Part shown: piece after piece, positions 26,004 to 34,521 of the stretch
Numbering within the stretch: the stretch's first letter is position 1
How the letters are laid out: each line of letters begins with the position of its first letter
Assembly: GCA_039935415.1 (NCBI GenBank)
Contig: JBDTKH010000058.1
Coordinates: 40,119-104,118 of the forward strand
From: Palsa-870 sp039935415
GTDB lineage: Bacteria; Chloroflexota; Dormibacteria; Dormibacterales; Dormibacteraceae
Direction: 5' to 3'
DNA: 64,000 bases
Program-made: the position numbers and the translations under genes
Notes under the pieces: generated by a model
Told to the model about the DNA's origin: nothing
What the model saw: only the letters and a program-made list of their open reading frames with translations
Database searches by the model: none

Positions 26004-26403
26004 GCGCATCGAGGACTTCGTCCTCAACGCGCGGACTCCCCGCCACGATGGGAGGCGTTTGGAAATGGACGTTGGTGTGACGGCCGGAGTAAATCCGGCC
26101 TACTTGCGACCAGTCAATCGATACCATTCATACCTGTGCTGAGACGCGCTCAAGGACGTTGGTTGGGATGTCGAAAAGCGCGTCGAGGACTTCGTCCTCA
26201 ACGCGGAAACTCCACGCCACGATTGGGAGGCGTCTGGCATTTGGACGTCTGGGACGGCCGGAGTAAATCCGGCCCATTTGCGACCTGTCAACTATTTCCA
26301 TTTATACCTGTGGAGTAAATCCGGCCTATTTGCGACCTGTCAACTATTTCCATTTATACCTGTGCTGAGACGCGCTCTAGGACGTTGGTTGGGATGTCGA
26401 AGT
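26004..26403. repeat. Imperfect tandem array between ruvC and yebC, including a copied yebC 3' end
   Basis: The 384 bases between ruvC and yebC hold no gene. A 135-bp unit at 26004-26138 recurs at 26178-26312. Between them, 26139-26177 (with 26129-26138) is a near-exact copy of the last codons of yebC plus a stop. The last 52 bases of the second unit (26261-26312) are repeated at 26313-26364 with one difference. Each unit carries a GGCCGGA/TCCGGCC hairpin with a GTAAA loop. Confidence 0.85.
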
Positions 26404-27109
26404 TGGCGTAAACCTGCTGGACGTCATCGTCCTCTTCCAGTGATTCCATCAGTCGAAGCACCGAGACCGCCTTGTCCTCGCCGACCGGCACTGTTTGCTT
26501 TGGCGTCATGGTGATCTCGGCGTTGTCCACGGTGACCCCGAGAGCTTCAACCGCTGCCTTGATCTTTTCAAAAGTGTTGGGCGGCGTCGTTATCTCGACC
26601 GACTTGCCCTCAACGTGGACATCGTCGGCGCCGGCCTCGATGGCGGCCAGCGCGACCTCCTCGGGGTCCTTCTTCCCCGCGTTGGCGGAAATCACGCCCT
26701 TGCGCTCGAACATCCACCCGACCGAGTTGGTCTCGCCGAGGTTGCCGCCGAGCTTGGAGAAACGATGGCGGATCGATGCGGATGTGCGGTTGCGGTTGTC
26801 GGTGAACGCGTCGACCATGACCGCGACACCTGCCGGTCCGTAGCCCTCGTAGCGAATCTCTTCGAGCCTTTCTCCGGCCAGCTCGCCGGTGCCGCGCTTG
26901 ATCGCGTTCTGGATCTTGTCGGTGGGCATGTTGATCTCTTTCGCCTTCTGAATGGCAAGGCGCAAACGGAAGTTGCCGTCGACGTTGCCGCCGCCCTCTT
27001 TGGCCGCGATCGTGATCTCGCGGCTGGCACGCGTGAACGCCTGGCCACGCTTGGCGTCGACGATCGCCTTCTTGTGCTTGATGCCCGACCACTTCGAATG
27101 GCCTGACAT
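26354..27109 (-). CDS. yebC: YebC/PmpR family transcriptional regulator / translation factor
   Basis: 251 residues with the hallmark MSGHSKWSGIKHKKAIVDAK and the YEGYGPAGVA segment. YebC proteins have been described as DNA-binding regulators and more recently as translation factors that relieve stalling at proline stretches. Start of the yebC-ruvC-ruvA-ruvB cluster. Its stop region is duplicated about 226 bases downstream in the tandem array. Confidence 0.95.
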   Translation of the reverse strand: MSGHSKWSGIKHKKAIVDAKRGQAFTRASREITIAAKEGGGNVDGNFRLRLAIQKAKEINMPTDKIQNAIKRGTGELAGERLEEIRYEGYGPAGVAVMVDAFTDNRNRTSASIRHRFSKLGGNLGETNSVGWMFERKGVISANAGKKDPEEVALAAIEAGADDVHVEGKSVEITTPPNTFEKIKAAVEALGVTVDNAEITMTPKQTVPVGEDKAVSVLRLMESLEEDDDVQQVYANFDIPTNVLERVSAQV

Positions 27110-27153
27110 TACGCAAGGAGCCCCGAAGTACCTTGAGAGAAGATTCCCGGGGT

Positions 27154-27180
27154 CCCCGCGAAATCGAGCATTTCGTGGGG
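27154..27180. repeat. Inverted repeat between tyrS and yebC
   Basis: Arms 27154-27164 and 27170-27180 (CCCCGCGAAAT / ATTTCGTGGGG, one G-T pair, 5-base loop). It lies downstream of tyrS and upstream of yebC on the minus strand. No T-run follows, so termination is possible but not demonstrated. Confidence 0.5.
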
Positions 27181-27233
27181 TGGGAACATACTTTCGGTGA
27201 TTCTAGTCGCGCAAGCGGCGTTAAGGATGGGCC

Positions 27234-28400
27234 TCATTGATTTCGCACCCGAATTCGAACGAAATTTCTTTTGCCGACCGAGAGCACGTCACCGTCCATG
27301 AGCGACGACTCCTCAGACGCCTTCTCACCGTTGATCCGCACGCCGCCCTGGTCGATGAGGCGCCGCGCATCGCCGCGGCTCTTGGCGAAGCCAACGTCGA
27401 CCAGCATGCCCAGCAGGTCGTGACGATTCGCCGCGGCGTGCTCAGGCATGTCACCAGGCGCAGCGTGCTTGCGAAACTTCAGGTCGAAGTCCTCCTCCGC
27501 ACGGCGCGCCGCCTCCTCGCCGCGGAGCCGCTTCACAAGCTGCCTTGCCAGCGCGGCCTTCGCGTCACGCGGATTCATCGCGAGCGCGGCCTCCAGATCT
27601 GGACCGCTCAGACCGGAGATGAGCCGGAGATATTTGTCAGTGAGCTGGTCGGGGATCGACATTGTCTTGCCGTAGACCTCCTCCGGCGGCTCGCTGATCC
27701 CTATGTAGTTGCCCAACGACTTGCTCATCTTCTGCACGCCGTCCGTGCCTTCCAGTAGAGGGAAGACCGCGATGTCCTGGGGCTCCTGCCCGGCCGCCTT
27801 CTGGATCTCGCGGCCAAACAGCAGGTTGAAGAGCTGATCGGTGCCGCCGATCTCGAGGTCGGCGCTGACGGCGACGGAGTCGTACGCCTGGTAGAACGGG
27901 TAAAGGATCTCATGCGCCCCGATCGGTTCGCCCGCCTTGATGCGATCGGCGAAGTCCTCGCGCTGCAGCACCTGCTGGAGGGTGGCTTTGCCCAGCAGCC
28001 TCAGCACGTCAGCCGCGGTCATCGAGGCCAGCCACTCGGAGTTGAATCGGACCTCGATCTGCTTGCGATCCAGGACCAGGTCGATCTGTTCGAAGTAGGT
28101 TTCGGCGTTGGCCTTTACCTGCTCAGGAGTGAGCATCGGCCTCGTCTCGGAGCGGCCGCTGGGGTCGCCGATCAGCGCGGTGAAGTCGCCGATGATCAGG
28201 ACGACCGTGTGCCCGTCCTCCTGGAACGCGCGGAGCGCGTCAAGCACGACCAGGTGCCCGACATGGATGTCCGGCGCGGTCGGATCCAGCCCTAGCTTGA
28301 CCCGCAGCCTGTCGCCTCGCTCGAGTCGCGCACCGAGGTGGTCCTCGACATGGATCTGCACTGCCCGCTCGCGCAGGCGCTGAAAGAACTCCCGGCTCAT
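27234..28400 (-). CDS. tyrS: Tyrosyl-tRNA synthetase
   Basis: 388 residues, class I. HVGH at 46-49, KMSKS at 224-228, and a C-terminal S4 RNA-binding domain (about 325-388: VGFAKSRGDARRLIDQGGVRINGE). ATG at 28400; a longer open frame upstream runs antisense-like through cvpA and is rejected. Follows cvpA by 13 bases. No T-box leader seen. Confidence 0.95.
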   Translation of the reverse strand: MSREFFQRLRERAVQIHVEDHLGARLERGDRLRVKLGLDPTAPDIHVGHLVVLDALRAFQEDGHTVVLIIGDFTALIGDPSGRSETRPMLTPEQVKANAETYFEQIDLVLDRKQIEVRFNSEWLASMTAADVLRLLGKATLQQVLQREDFADRIKAGEPIGAHEILYPFYQAYDSVAVSADLEIGGTDQLFNLLFGREIQKAAGQEPQDIAVFPLLEGTDGVQKMSKSLGNYIGISEPPEEVYGKTMSIPDQLTDKYLRLISGLSGPDLEAALAMNPRDAKAALARQLVKRLRGEEAARRAEEDFDLKFRKHAAPGDMPEHAAANRHDLLGMLVDVGFAKSRGDARRLIDQGGVRINGEKASEESSLMDGDVLSVGKRNFVRIRVRNQ

Positions 28401-28413
28401 CGGAGATTTCTGG

Positions 28414-28965
28414 TTAGTTGACGGGGCCGGGACCGAAGTAGATCTGCGGGTCGCCTGGAAGGGCCGGCGAGAACAGGTTGACGATCGGCTTTCCGATCTT
28501 GTCGACCAGCGGCGCCACGACGTGGGACCCATTGACCGAATCGCGGATGTGCTGCTGCGTGGGGTCGAGTTGAGAGCCCCCAAACGGGTTGGCAGCCTGT
28601 TGTAGCTCGAAGACGACGATCACCACGAGCACAAAACCGGTGATCACACCAACGACAACTCCGAACGTCCTGTTCAGGACGATGGCGGGGATCTGGACCT
28701 GGTTGTGCGCCAGCTGCGTCGCGGCCTCGACGATCACGAGGACCGCGATCATGATCCCGAAGAAACCGTAGATTCGGGCGTCGGGCGTTTCGAAGTTCGA
28801 GGTCTGCTGGAGGATGCCTCCGGCCTGGAGGCCCATGTTGGTGGCGGCTGCCAGGGCGACGTAAAGCGCGACGAGGCCGATCAGGCGCCGGACGACGCCG
28901 GTGAAGAACCCTCCGACGCCGTACGCGATGATCACGAGTGGCGGCACGATGTCCAGCCAGCTCAT
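28414..28965 (-). CDS. cvpA: CvpA family membrane protein
   Basis: 183 residues with four predicted membrane helices (about 8-25, 30-48, 66-85 and 104-123) and a soluble C-terminus ending GDPQIYFGPGPVN. Start MSWLDIVPPLVIIAYGVGGFFTG resembles CvpA proteins. ATGA overlap with pheT. Biochemical role unknown; CvpA homologues are linked to envelope stress and colicin V production. Confidence 0.75.
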   Translation of the reverse strand: MSWLDIVPPLVIIAYGVGGFFTGVVRRLIGLVALYVALAAATNMGLQAGGILQQTSNFETPDARIYGFFGIMIAVLVIVEAATQLAHNQVQIPAIVLNRTFGVVVGVITGFVLVVIVVFELQQAANPFGGSQLDPTQQHIRDSVNGSHVVAPLVDKIGKPIVNLFSPALPGDPQIYFGPGPVN

Positions 28966-31346
28966 TCCCTGACCCTCGCAGAGTGCCTTCTTTCGAGCGC
29001 AAGCCTCATCTCTGTCATCACTGTGTCCACTTCGGCGTCCGTCAGGGTGCGCTCGGGGCTGCGGAAAGTCAAGGTGAATGCGATGCTCTTGAAGCCTTCC
29101 TGGACCTGGGATCCGTGGTATTCGTCGAACGCCCGGGCCATCTCGAGGAGATCTCCGCCGGCCTCCCTGATGGCGGCCAGCAGCGAGCCTGCGGCGACGT
29201 GCTCCTCGACCACCACCGCGAGGTCTCTTTCGACCGCGGGGAACCTCGGCAGCGGCTGAGCCCGGGGCGCGCGGGAAGCCTCGATGACCGGTTCGATGTC
29301 GATCTCGAAGGCGACCAGCCTGCCTTCGACTTTCGTGCTCGAGCCGACGGTCGGGTGAAGCTCTCCGAGGTAACCCAGCTGGCGACCGTCCATGACTACC
29401 GCTGCGCAGCGCCCTGGGTGAAAGAGCTCGGCTGCGCCGCGCTGGTACGTTGGCGCAGGGGCTGACAGCGCTTCGAAGCAGGCATCGACCACCGATTTCA
29501 ACCTGTAGAAGGCCCCGCGCGCTGCATCAGCGGTGTTGCCGGCGGTCGCCAGCGCGGCCACGCGCAGCGGTTCTTCCGGTTGAGTGTTCTTGTCGCCCAC
29601 CCGGGCGAGGAACGCGGACGCGATCTCGTATACGCGGACGTCGTCTCGGCCGCGATCGCGGTTCAGGGCGACCACGTCGAGGAGAGACGGAAGCAGCCAC
29701 GTGCGCAGTGTGTCCATGTCGTCGCTCAACGGATTGGAGATGCGAAGCGCCTGCGCGGAGACACGCAGGCTGTCGAGCTTGCGTCCCGAGACGAGAGCGG
29801 GACTCCATGTCTCGGTGAAGCCTGCCCCGGCGAGGACCTCGCGAGCGACGTCGAGCCGCCGGTCGAGGCTCGGTGCGAGCGGCACCCACCTGTCATGGCG
29901 GCGACCCGGGAGAGTCGGAGGTATGCGGTCGTAGCCGAACACGCGGCCCACCTCTTCGACCAGGTCCTCCGGAATCGCGACGTCGAGGCGGAACACGGGA
30001 GGGAGAACGTCCCACTCACCGTCCCCCAGGATGCGGACGTGGAAGCCGAGCTGGAGGAGGATGGCTTCGGCCTGTTCGAGCGGGACGTGCACACCCAGTA
30101 CCTCGTCGACCAACCAGGGCTTGAACTGGATGCGCACCGGCTCCTGTGGATGCGGGTAGACGTCCGGCCACTCGCGGTGCACGGAGCCGCCCGCGAGCTC
30201 CGCAATCAGGGACGCGGCGCGGCGGGCCCCGGCCAGTGCAAGCTCGGGAGGAAGCCCGCGCTCAAATCGCGCTGAGGCCTCCGTGCGCAGTCCCAGCGTG
30301 CGCGAGGTCTGGCGGACGCTCGGGCCGCCGAAGGTGGCCGCTTCGAGGAGGATGTCCGTCGTTTCCGCGGTGACGGCGGTCGCTTCGCCCCCGATGACGC
30401 CGGCGATCGCGACGGGGCGGCGCGCGTCGGCGATGACCAGCATGTCAGGCGTCAGCTGCCGTTCCACGCCGTCTAGGCAAAGGAGCTTCTCTCCGTCGCG
30501 GGCGCGCCGGACGCGGATTTCGGGACCCTCCAGCTTTGCGAGGTCGAACGCGTGCAGGGGTTGGGCGTACTCGAGCAGGACGTAGTTCGTGATGTCCACG
30601 ATGTTGTTGATCGGCCGCACGCCGCAAGCCCGGAGCCTGCGCTGCAGCCACTCCGGGCTGGAGCCGACCTTGACGCCTTTGATCACGCCGCCGATGTACC
30701 TGCTGCACAGGTCCTGGTCGTCGATCGTGACCTTCACAAGGTCGCGCCCGGGTGGGTTCGCGGTGCCAGTGAACGCAGGCATGAAATCGCCTTTGAGCGG
30801 ACGGTCTAGCCCGGCGGCGAGTTCCCGCGCCACTCCGAGATGACCCATGCAGTCGGGGCGGTTGGAGGTGACCTCGGTCTCCATGATCGCCTGGTTCGGG
30901 ATCACCGTGCTCAGCGCTGCACCGGGCGCGCCGCTGTCGAGGAGCAGGATGCCCGAGTGGTCGTCACCCAGCCCGAGCTCCTCCGCCGAGCACAGCATTC
31001 CACTCGCCTTGTAGCCCGCAATGTTCATGTCCTTCACGACTTTTCCGTTTGGCACCGTGGTCCCGGGCAGCGCGACCGGCACGAGGGTGCCCGCGACTGC
31101 ATTGGGAGCGCCCGCGATGATCTGCTCAACGCGATCGCCCAGGTCGACCTGGTGAACCCACAGGTCGTGGCGTGACTTCGGGTGCTTGACCTGCTCCAGT
31201 ACCTTTCCCACGACGATCTGCGACAGGTCGGTGACGGTGAGGGACTCGACCTCGACGCCGAGGCGCGTCAGGACCTCGGCGGCCTCCTTAGGCGTCACGC
31301 CGTCGAGGTCGACGAAATCGCCCAGCCATTCGTAGCTGATTCTCAA
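28962..31346 (-). CDS. pheT: Phenylalanyl-tRNA synthetase beta subunit
   Basis: 794 residues, full length. EMAP/tRNA-binding domain at about 40-155 (KSRHDLWVHQVDLGD, SGMLCSAEELGLG), B3/B4 editing region, B5, class II-like core, and the C-terminal FDX-ACB domain ending in RRHSARVRE. TTG start at 31346. Separated from pheS by 128 bases containing two large hairpins, unusual for this pair. Confidence 0.96.
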   Translation of the reverse strand: MRISYEWLGDFVDLDGVTPKEAAEVLTRLGVEVESLTVTDLSQIVVGKVLEQVKHPKSRHDLWVHQVDLGDRVEQIIAGAPNAVAGTLVPVALPGTTVPNGKVVKDMNIAGYKASGMLCSAEELGLGDDHSGILLLDSGAPGAALSTVIPNQAIMETEVTSNRPDCMGHLGVARELAAGLDRPLKGDFMPAFTGTANPPGRDLVKVTIDDQDLCSRYIGGVIKGVKVGSSPEWLQRRLRACGVRPINNIVDITNYVLLEYAQPLHAFDLAKLEGPEIRVRRARDGEKLLCLDGVERQLTPDMLVIADARRPVAIAGVIGGEATAVTAETTDILLEAATFGGPSVRQTSRTLGLRTEASARFERGLPPELALAGARRAASLIAELAGGSVHREWPDVYPHPQEPVRIQFKPWLVDEVLGVHVPLEQAEAILLQLGFHVRILGDGEWDVLPPVFRLDVAIPEDLVEEVGRVFGYDRIPPTLPGRRHDRWVPLAPSLDRRLDVAREVLAGAGFTETWSPALVSGRKLDSLRVSAQALRISNPLSDDMDTLRTWLLPSLLDVVALNRDRGRDDVRVYEIASAFLARVGDKNTQPEEPLRVAALATAGNTADAARGAFYRLKSVVDACFEALSAPAPTYQRGAAELFHPGRCAAVVMDGRQLGYLGELHPTVGSSTKVEGRLVAFEIDIEPVIEASRAPRAQPLPRFPAVERDLAVVVEEHVAAGSLLAAIREAGGDLLEMARAFDEYHGSQVQEGFKSIAFTLTFRSPERTLTDAEVDTVMTEMRLALERRHSARVRE

Positions 31347-31368
31347 TTTCTAAATTACCCTACCTTCC

Positions 31369-31472
31369 CGGTCCGAAATCGCGGTGGCTGGGTGCGGATT
31401 TCGGACCGAAGCCAATGAAGTGGCCCGTGGCCGGGCGCTGATGAGGCGGACAACAATCGCCACTTCACTGGC
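31369..31472. repeat. Two large hairpins in the pheS-pheT gap
   Basis: First: arms 31411-31424 and 31459-31472 (14 bp, one mismatch, 34-base loop), starting right after the pheS stop. Second: arms 31369-31380 and 31397-31408 (12 bp perfect, 16-base loop), 23 bases before the pheT TTG. No T-run follows. Could set the PheS:PheT ratio or be dispersed palindromes. Confidence 0.65.
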
Positions 31473-31474
31473 GC

Positions 31475-32497
31475 CTAGAACTGCTCCAGGAAACGCAGGT
31501 CTGATTCGTAAAGGAGGCGGATGTCGTCCACGTCGTGCTTCAGCATTGCCATGCGCTCGATGCCGAAGCCCCAGGCGTAGCCGTTCCAGACGGTTGGATC
31601 GATGCCCCCGTTGCGGAGGACCTGCGGGTGCACCATCCCACAGCCGCCAACCTCGAGCCACCCTTTGTGCCGGCAGCTCTTGCAGCCCATGCCGCCGCAG
31701 ATGCCACAGGTCACGTCGAACTCGAAGCTCGGCTCCGTGAACGGGAAGTAGCTCGGGCGCACGCGCACCTTGCGTTCATTTCCGTACAGCGATTGGATCA
31801 TGTACAGGAGAGTTCCCTTCATGTCGCCGACGGTCAGCGCCTTGTCGACCGCGAGTCCCTCGACCTGGCTGAAGTAGGGCAGTCTGGTCGCCTCGGGCGC
31901 GTCGCGCCGGTAGCACCGGCCGGGCGTGATGATGTAGATGGGCGGCTCCTTGATTCGCTGCATCGCGCGGATCTGGACCGGCGAGGTGTGCGCGCGCAGC
32001 AGAAGCTCCGGGCTGAAGTAGAACGAGTCCCAGTTCTCGCGGGCGGGGTGGCCGGCGGTGAGGTTGAGAGCCTCGAAGTTGTACCACTCGGTCTCGACCT
32101 CCGGTCCGAGCTCGACCTGGTATCCGAGGCTTTCGAGGACGGTCTCGATCTGACGGCGCACCTGGGTCAGGACATGGACGTGCCCGCGGCCAAGCGGCGC
32201 TCCTGGAAACGTGATGTCGATCGCCTCGGTTTCGGCGAGGTCGGCGAGTCGCGCCCCCTCGAGCTCGGCGCGTCTTGCGGCCAGCGTGGCCTCGATGGCG
32301 CGTTTTGCCTCGTTTGCAGCCTGGCCAAGCGCGGCTCGCTCAGCGGGTTGAAGCTTGCCGATACCGGAGAGGAGCCGGCTGATCTGACCGCTCTTGCGGC
32401 CGAGGTATTCGAGCTCGATAGGCTCGAGCTCGGATGCAGTGCGGGCTTCGGCGATCGCCGCCAGCGCCTGGCTGCTTAGGGCCGATAGATCGTTCAT
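31475..32497 (-). CDS. pheS: Phenylalanyl-tRNA synthetase alpha subunit
   Basis: 340 residues, class II. Coiled-coil N-terminus (1-90), then HPARENWDSFYF, the motif 2 region around YRRDAPEATRLPYFSQVEG, and motif 3 GFGIERMAMLKH. An inserted two-CxxC segment (CGICGGMGCKSC) before GWLEVGGCGMVHP is present in some bacterial PheS and may bind zinc. ATGA overlap with the RNA methyltransferase. Confidence 0.96.
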   Translation of the reverse strand: MNDLSALSSQALAAIAEARTASELEPIELEYLGRKSGQISRLLSGIGKLQPAERAALGQAANEAKRAIEATLAARRAELEGARLADLAETEAIDITFPGAPLGRGHVHVLTQVRRQIETVLESLGYQVELGPEVETEWYNFEALNLTAGHPARENWDSFYFSPELLLRAHTSPVQIRAMQRIKEPPIYIITPGRCYRRDAPEATRLPYFSQVEGLAVDKALTVGDMKGTLLYMIQSLYGNERKVRVRPSYFPFTEPSFEFDVTCGICGGMGCKSCRHKGWLEVGGCGMVHPQVLRNGGIDPTVWNGYAWGFGIERMAMLKHDVDDIRLLYESDLRFLEQF

Positions 32498-33249
32498 CCT
32501 GCCATCCTTCGGCGAATCTCGAACAGGATCACCGCGGCGGCGGCCGCGACGTTCAGTGATTCGACGCCCTCGCTCAGGTCCACCGTGACGAGCTTGAGGT
32601 CGGACCGGGAGAGGCCGTGGGACTCGCTGCCTAGAACGATCATGTCCGCAGACTCTATCGGCGCGCCGGACAGCGGTGCACCGCCCGCCGCCGCGGCGCC
32701 GTAGCCGTCGAGGCCGTCGAGGTCGCTCCAGCGCGCTCGCGCGACGTTCAGGCGGAACACGTTTCCGGCCGACGCGCGAACCGATTTCGCGCCGTACGGA
32801 TCGGCGGAGCCTTCGAGGACGGCCAACGCCGGGGCCCCTGCCGCGGCGGCGCTACGACAGATCGCACCGACGTTGCCCGGATCCTGGACCCCGTCGAGTA
32901 CCACGAGGGGCCAGCGCGCCCCGCGAGCAGCCTCGATCGCGCCGGCGATGCTGCACTCGTTGATCCTCGCGATCGCGATTACGCCTTGCGGTGTCACCGT
33001 CTGGCTGACGGTGCGAAAGATCCCGCGCGCAAGCCTCACGCGCTTTGTGGCCGGCACTTCGAACTCCTCATCCTCGCGAACCGCCACGAGCTCGATCTGG
33101 AGCCCCGCCGCACACGCCTCGGCGATCACACGCGGACCTTCCAGGAGGACGAGGCCTGGCTCGCGCCTGTCGGCAAGACGCCGCAGGCGGCGGACGATCT
33201 CGTTTTCCGGGCTGGAGATCAGCTGCTGGTCAGAGGGCTTTCTTGGCAA
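32494..33249 (-). CDS. SpoU/TrmH family RNA 2'-O-methyltransferase
   Basis: About 251 residues. SPOUT motifs: DGVQDPGNVGAICRSAAAAG, VLGSESHGLS and ESLNVAAAAAVILFEIRR, forming the knotted SAM site; N-terminal substrate-binding domain of the L30e type. Target (23S rRNA G2251-like or tRNA) cannot be read from sequence. Start lies within the rplT end: TTG 33249 or CTG 33222; neither has a convincing Shine-Dalgarno. rplT-TrmH-pheST order recurs in several Gram-positive-type lineages. Confidence 0.87.
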   Translation of the reverse strand: MPRKPSDQQLISSPENEIVRRLRRLADRREPGLVLLEGPRVIAEACAAGLQIELVAVREDEEFEVPATKRVRLARGIFRTVSQTVTPQGVIAIARINECSIAGAIEAARGARWPLVVLDGVQDPGNVGAICRSAAAAGAPALAVLEGSADPYGAKSVRASAGNVFRLNVARARWSDLDGLDGYGAAAAGGAPLSGAPIESADMIVLGSESHGLSRSDLKLVTVDLSEGVESLNVAAAAAVILFEIRRRMAG

Positions 33250-33583
33250 CCTCGACCAGCCGGGCAAAGGAACCGCTGTCGCGCACGGCCAGGTCAGCCA
33301 GCACTTTGCGGTCGATCTCCACCCCGGCCTGGCGAAGGCCGTGCATGAGCTTGTTGTAAGGCAGCCCCGACTGCCGCGAGGCCGCGTTGATCCGCGTGAT
33401 CCACAGCTGGCGCATCTCGCGCTTGCGCCGCCGGCGGTCGCGGAACGAGTAGGCCAGCGCGTGGAGTACCGCCTCGTTCGCGGGGCGGAACAGCAGCTTC
33501 TTGGAAAGACGAAAGCCCTTGGCGCGGTCGAGGATCGCCTTGTGGCGGCGATGGGCCGGTACGCCTCGCTTGACTCGTGCCAT
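33230..33583 (-). CDS. rplT: 50S ribosomal protein L20
   Basis: 117 residues with MARVKRGVPAHRRHKAIL, RRKREMRQLWITRINAASR and the Lys-rich end. Early-assembly protein of the 50S subunit; in several bacteria it represses this operon by binding the leader RNA. Four bases after rpmI. Confidence 0.97.
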   Translation of the reverse strand: MARVKRGVPAHRRHKAILDRAKGFRLSKKLLFRPANEAVLHALAYSFRDRRRRKREMRQLWITRINAASRQSGLPYNKLMHGLRQAGVEIDRKVLADLAVRDSGSFARLVEVAKKAL

Positions 33584-33586
33584 TCG

Positions 33587-33781
33587 CTAGATCCCCAGCG
33601 ACCGCCGGACCGTCTTGCGATCTGACTTGGACACCGGCTGCTCGTTCTCGTAGTTGCGCTTGCGCTTCTGAGACTTGTGCTCGAGCAGGTGGCTCTTCCA
33701 CGCAGCTGCGCGCATCAGCTTCCCCGTGCTCGTGACCCGGATGCGCTTGGCGATACCCTTTCGCGTCTTGATCTTAGGCAC
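33587..33781 (-). CDS. rpmI: 50S ribosomal protein L35
   Basis: 64 residues, basic, MPKIKTRKGIAKRIRVTSTGK and a C-terminal KTVRRSLGI. Overlaps the infC 3' end by eight bases in the standard infC-rpmI-rplT order. Confidence 0.96.
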   Translation of the reverse strand: MPKIKTRKGIAKRIRVTSTGKLMRAAAWKSHLLEHKSQKRKRNYENEQPVSKSDRKTVRRSLGI

Positions 33782-34304
33782 TGGTCGCTTGCTCCTTGGG
33801 TACGGCGGCGGCCTGGCGGGTTGGGGCGAGGATCATGAATAGGTTCTTCCCCTCGAGCAGGGGCGCCCGCTCGACCACGGCAAAGTTGCTCGCGTCGACA
33901 GCAACCCGGTCGAGGATCCTCCTGCCGATGTCCTGGTGCACCATTTCCCGTCCTCTGAACATGATCGTTACTTTCACCTTTTCGCCGGCTTCGAGGAACT
34001 GCCTCAACCCCTTGAACTTGGTCTGGAAATCGTGCTCGGCGACCTTGGGTCGCAGCTTCATCTCCTTGAGCTTGGTGACGTTTTGCTTTCGCCTCTGATC
34101 TTTTTCCTTCTTGATGGTCTCGAACTTGTAGCGTCCGTAGTCCATCAGGCGACAGACCGGCGGCTGCGCTTGCGGCGCCACCTCGACGAGGTCGAGTCCC
34201 TTCTCGCTTGCAATGCGCAGAGCGGCATCCAGAGACAGAACTCCCAGCTGGTTGTTCTGGTCATCGATCAGCCGCACTTCGGAGCTGCGGATCTGATCGT
34301 TGAT
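33774..34304 (-). CDS. infC: Translation initiation factor IF-3
   Basis: Keeps 30S subunits free and proofreads start-codon pairing. The N-terminal domain begins INDQIRSSEVRLIDDQNNQLGV; the C-terminal domain has EAGEKVKVTIMFRGREMVH. The GTG at 34277 would delete the conserved INDQIRSSE block, and no ATG/GTG/TTG exists upstream in frame, so ATC at 34304 is proposed (176 residues). IF-3 genes often use AUU or AUC starts, through which IF-3 represses itself. Ends in a short Ala/Pro-rich tail. Confidence 0.92.
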   Translation of the reverse strand: MNDQIRSSEVRLIDDQNNQLGVLSLDAALRIASEKGLDLVEVAPQAQPPVCRLMDYGRYKFETIKKEKDQRRKQNVTKLKEMKLRPKVAEHDFQTKFKGLRQFLEAGEKVKVTIMFRGREMVHQDIGRRILDRVAVDASNFAVVERAPLLEGKNLFMILAPTRQAAAVPKEQATSA

Positions 34305-34373
34305 CCTTAGCTCTTTAAACGCGATGAGACGCTACCTCGGCCAAATTCAGTGTTGGTCTATTCCTCCAAACAG

Positions 34374-34406
34374 ATAAAACAAAACGGACAGCTTGAAGCG
34401 GTCCGT
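34374..34406 (-). terminator. Intrinsic terminator in the infC leader
   Basis: On the minus strand ACGGAC (34401-34406) pairs with GTCCGT (34384-34389), one mismatch, then GCTT/AAGC, followed directly by TTTTGTTTTAT. It is the clearest intrinsic terminator in the window. The neighbouring upstream gene is on plus, so it must attenuate infC-rpmI-rplT transcription or stop read-through from thrS. Confidence 0.7.
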
Positions 34407-34521
34407 CCTCATTGACACCAGTGCGCCCTGCGCGCGCCCGGCAACCCATTCGGGCCGTAGCCCTGAGGGTGAGGGTCGGTACCCTGCTTCAGGTGCTGGA
34501 TCGTACCGGAAACGTAACCAC

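Noticed and set aside
26004..26403. CRISPR array
   Set aside because: Units are 52-174 bp, contiguous and of unequal length, with no regular repeat-spacer pattern or cas genes.
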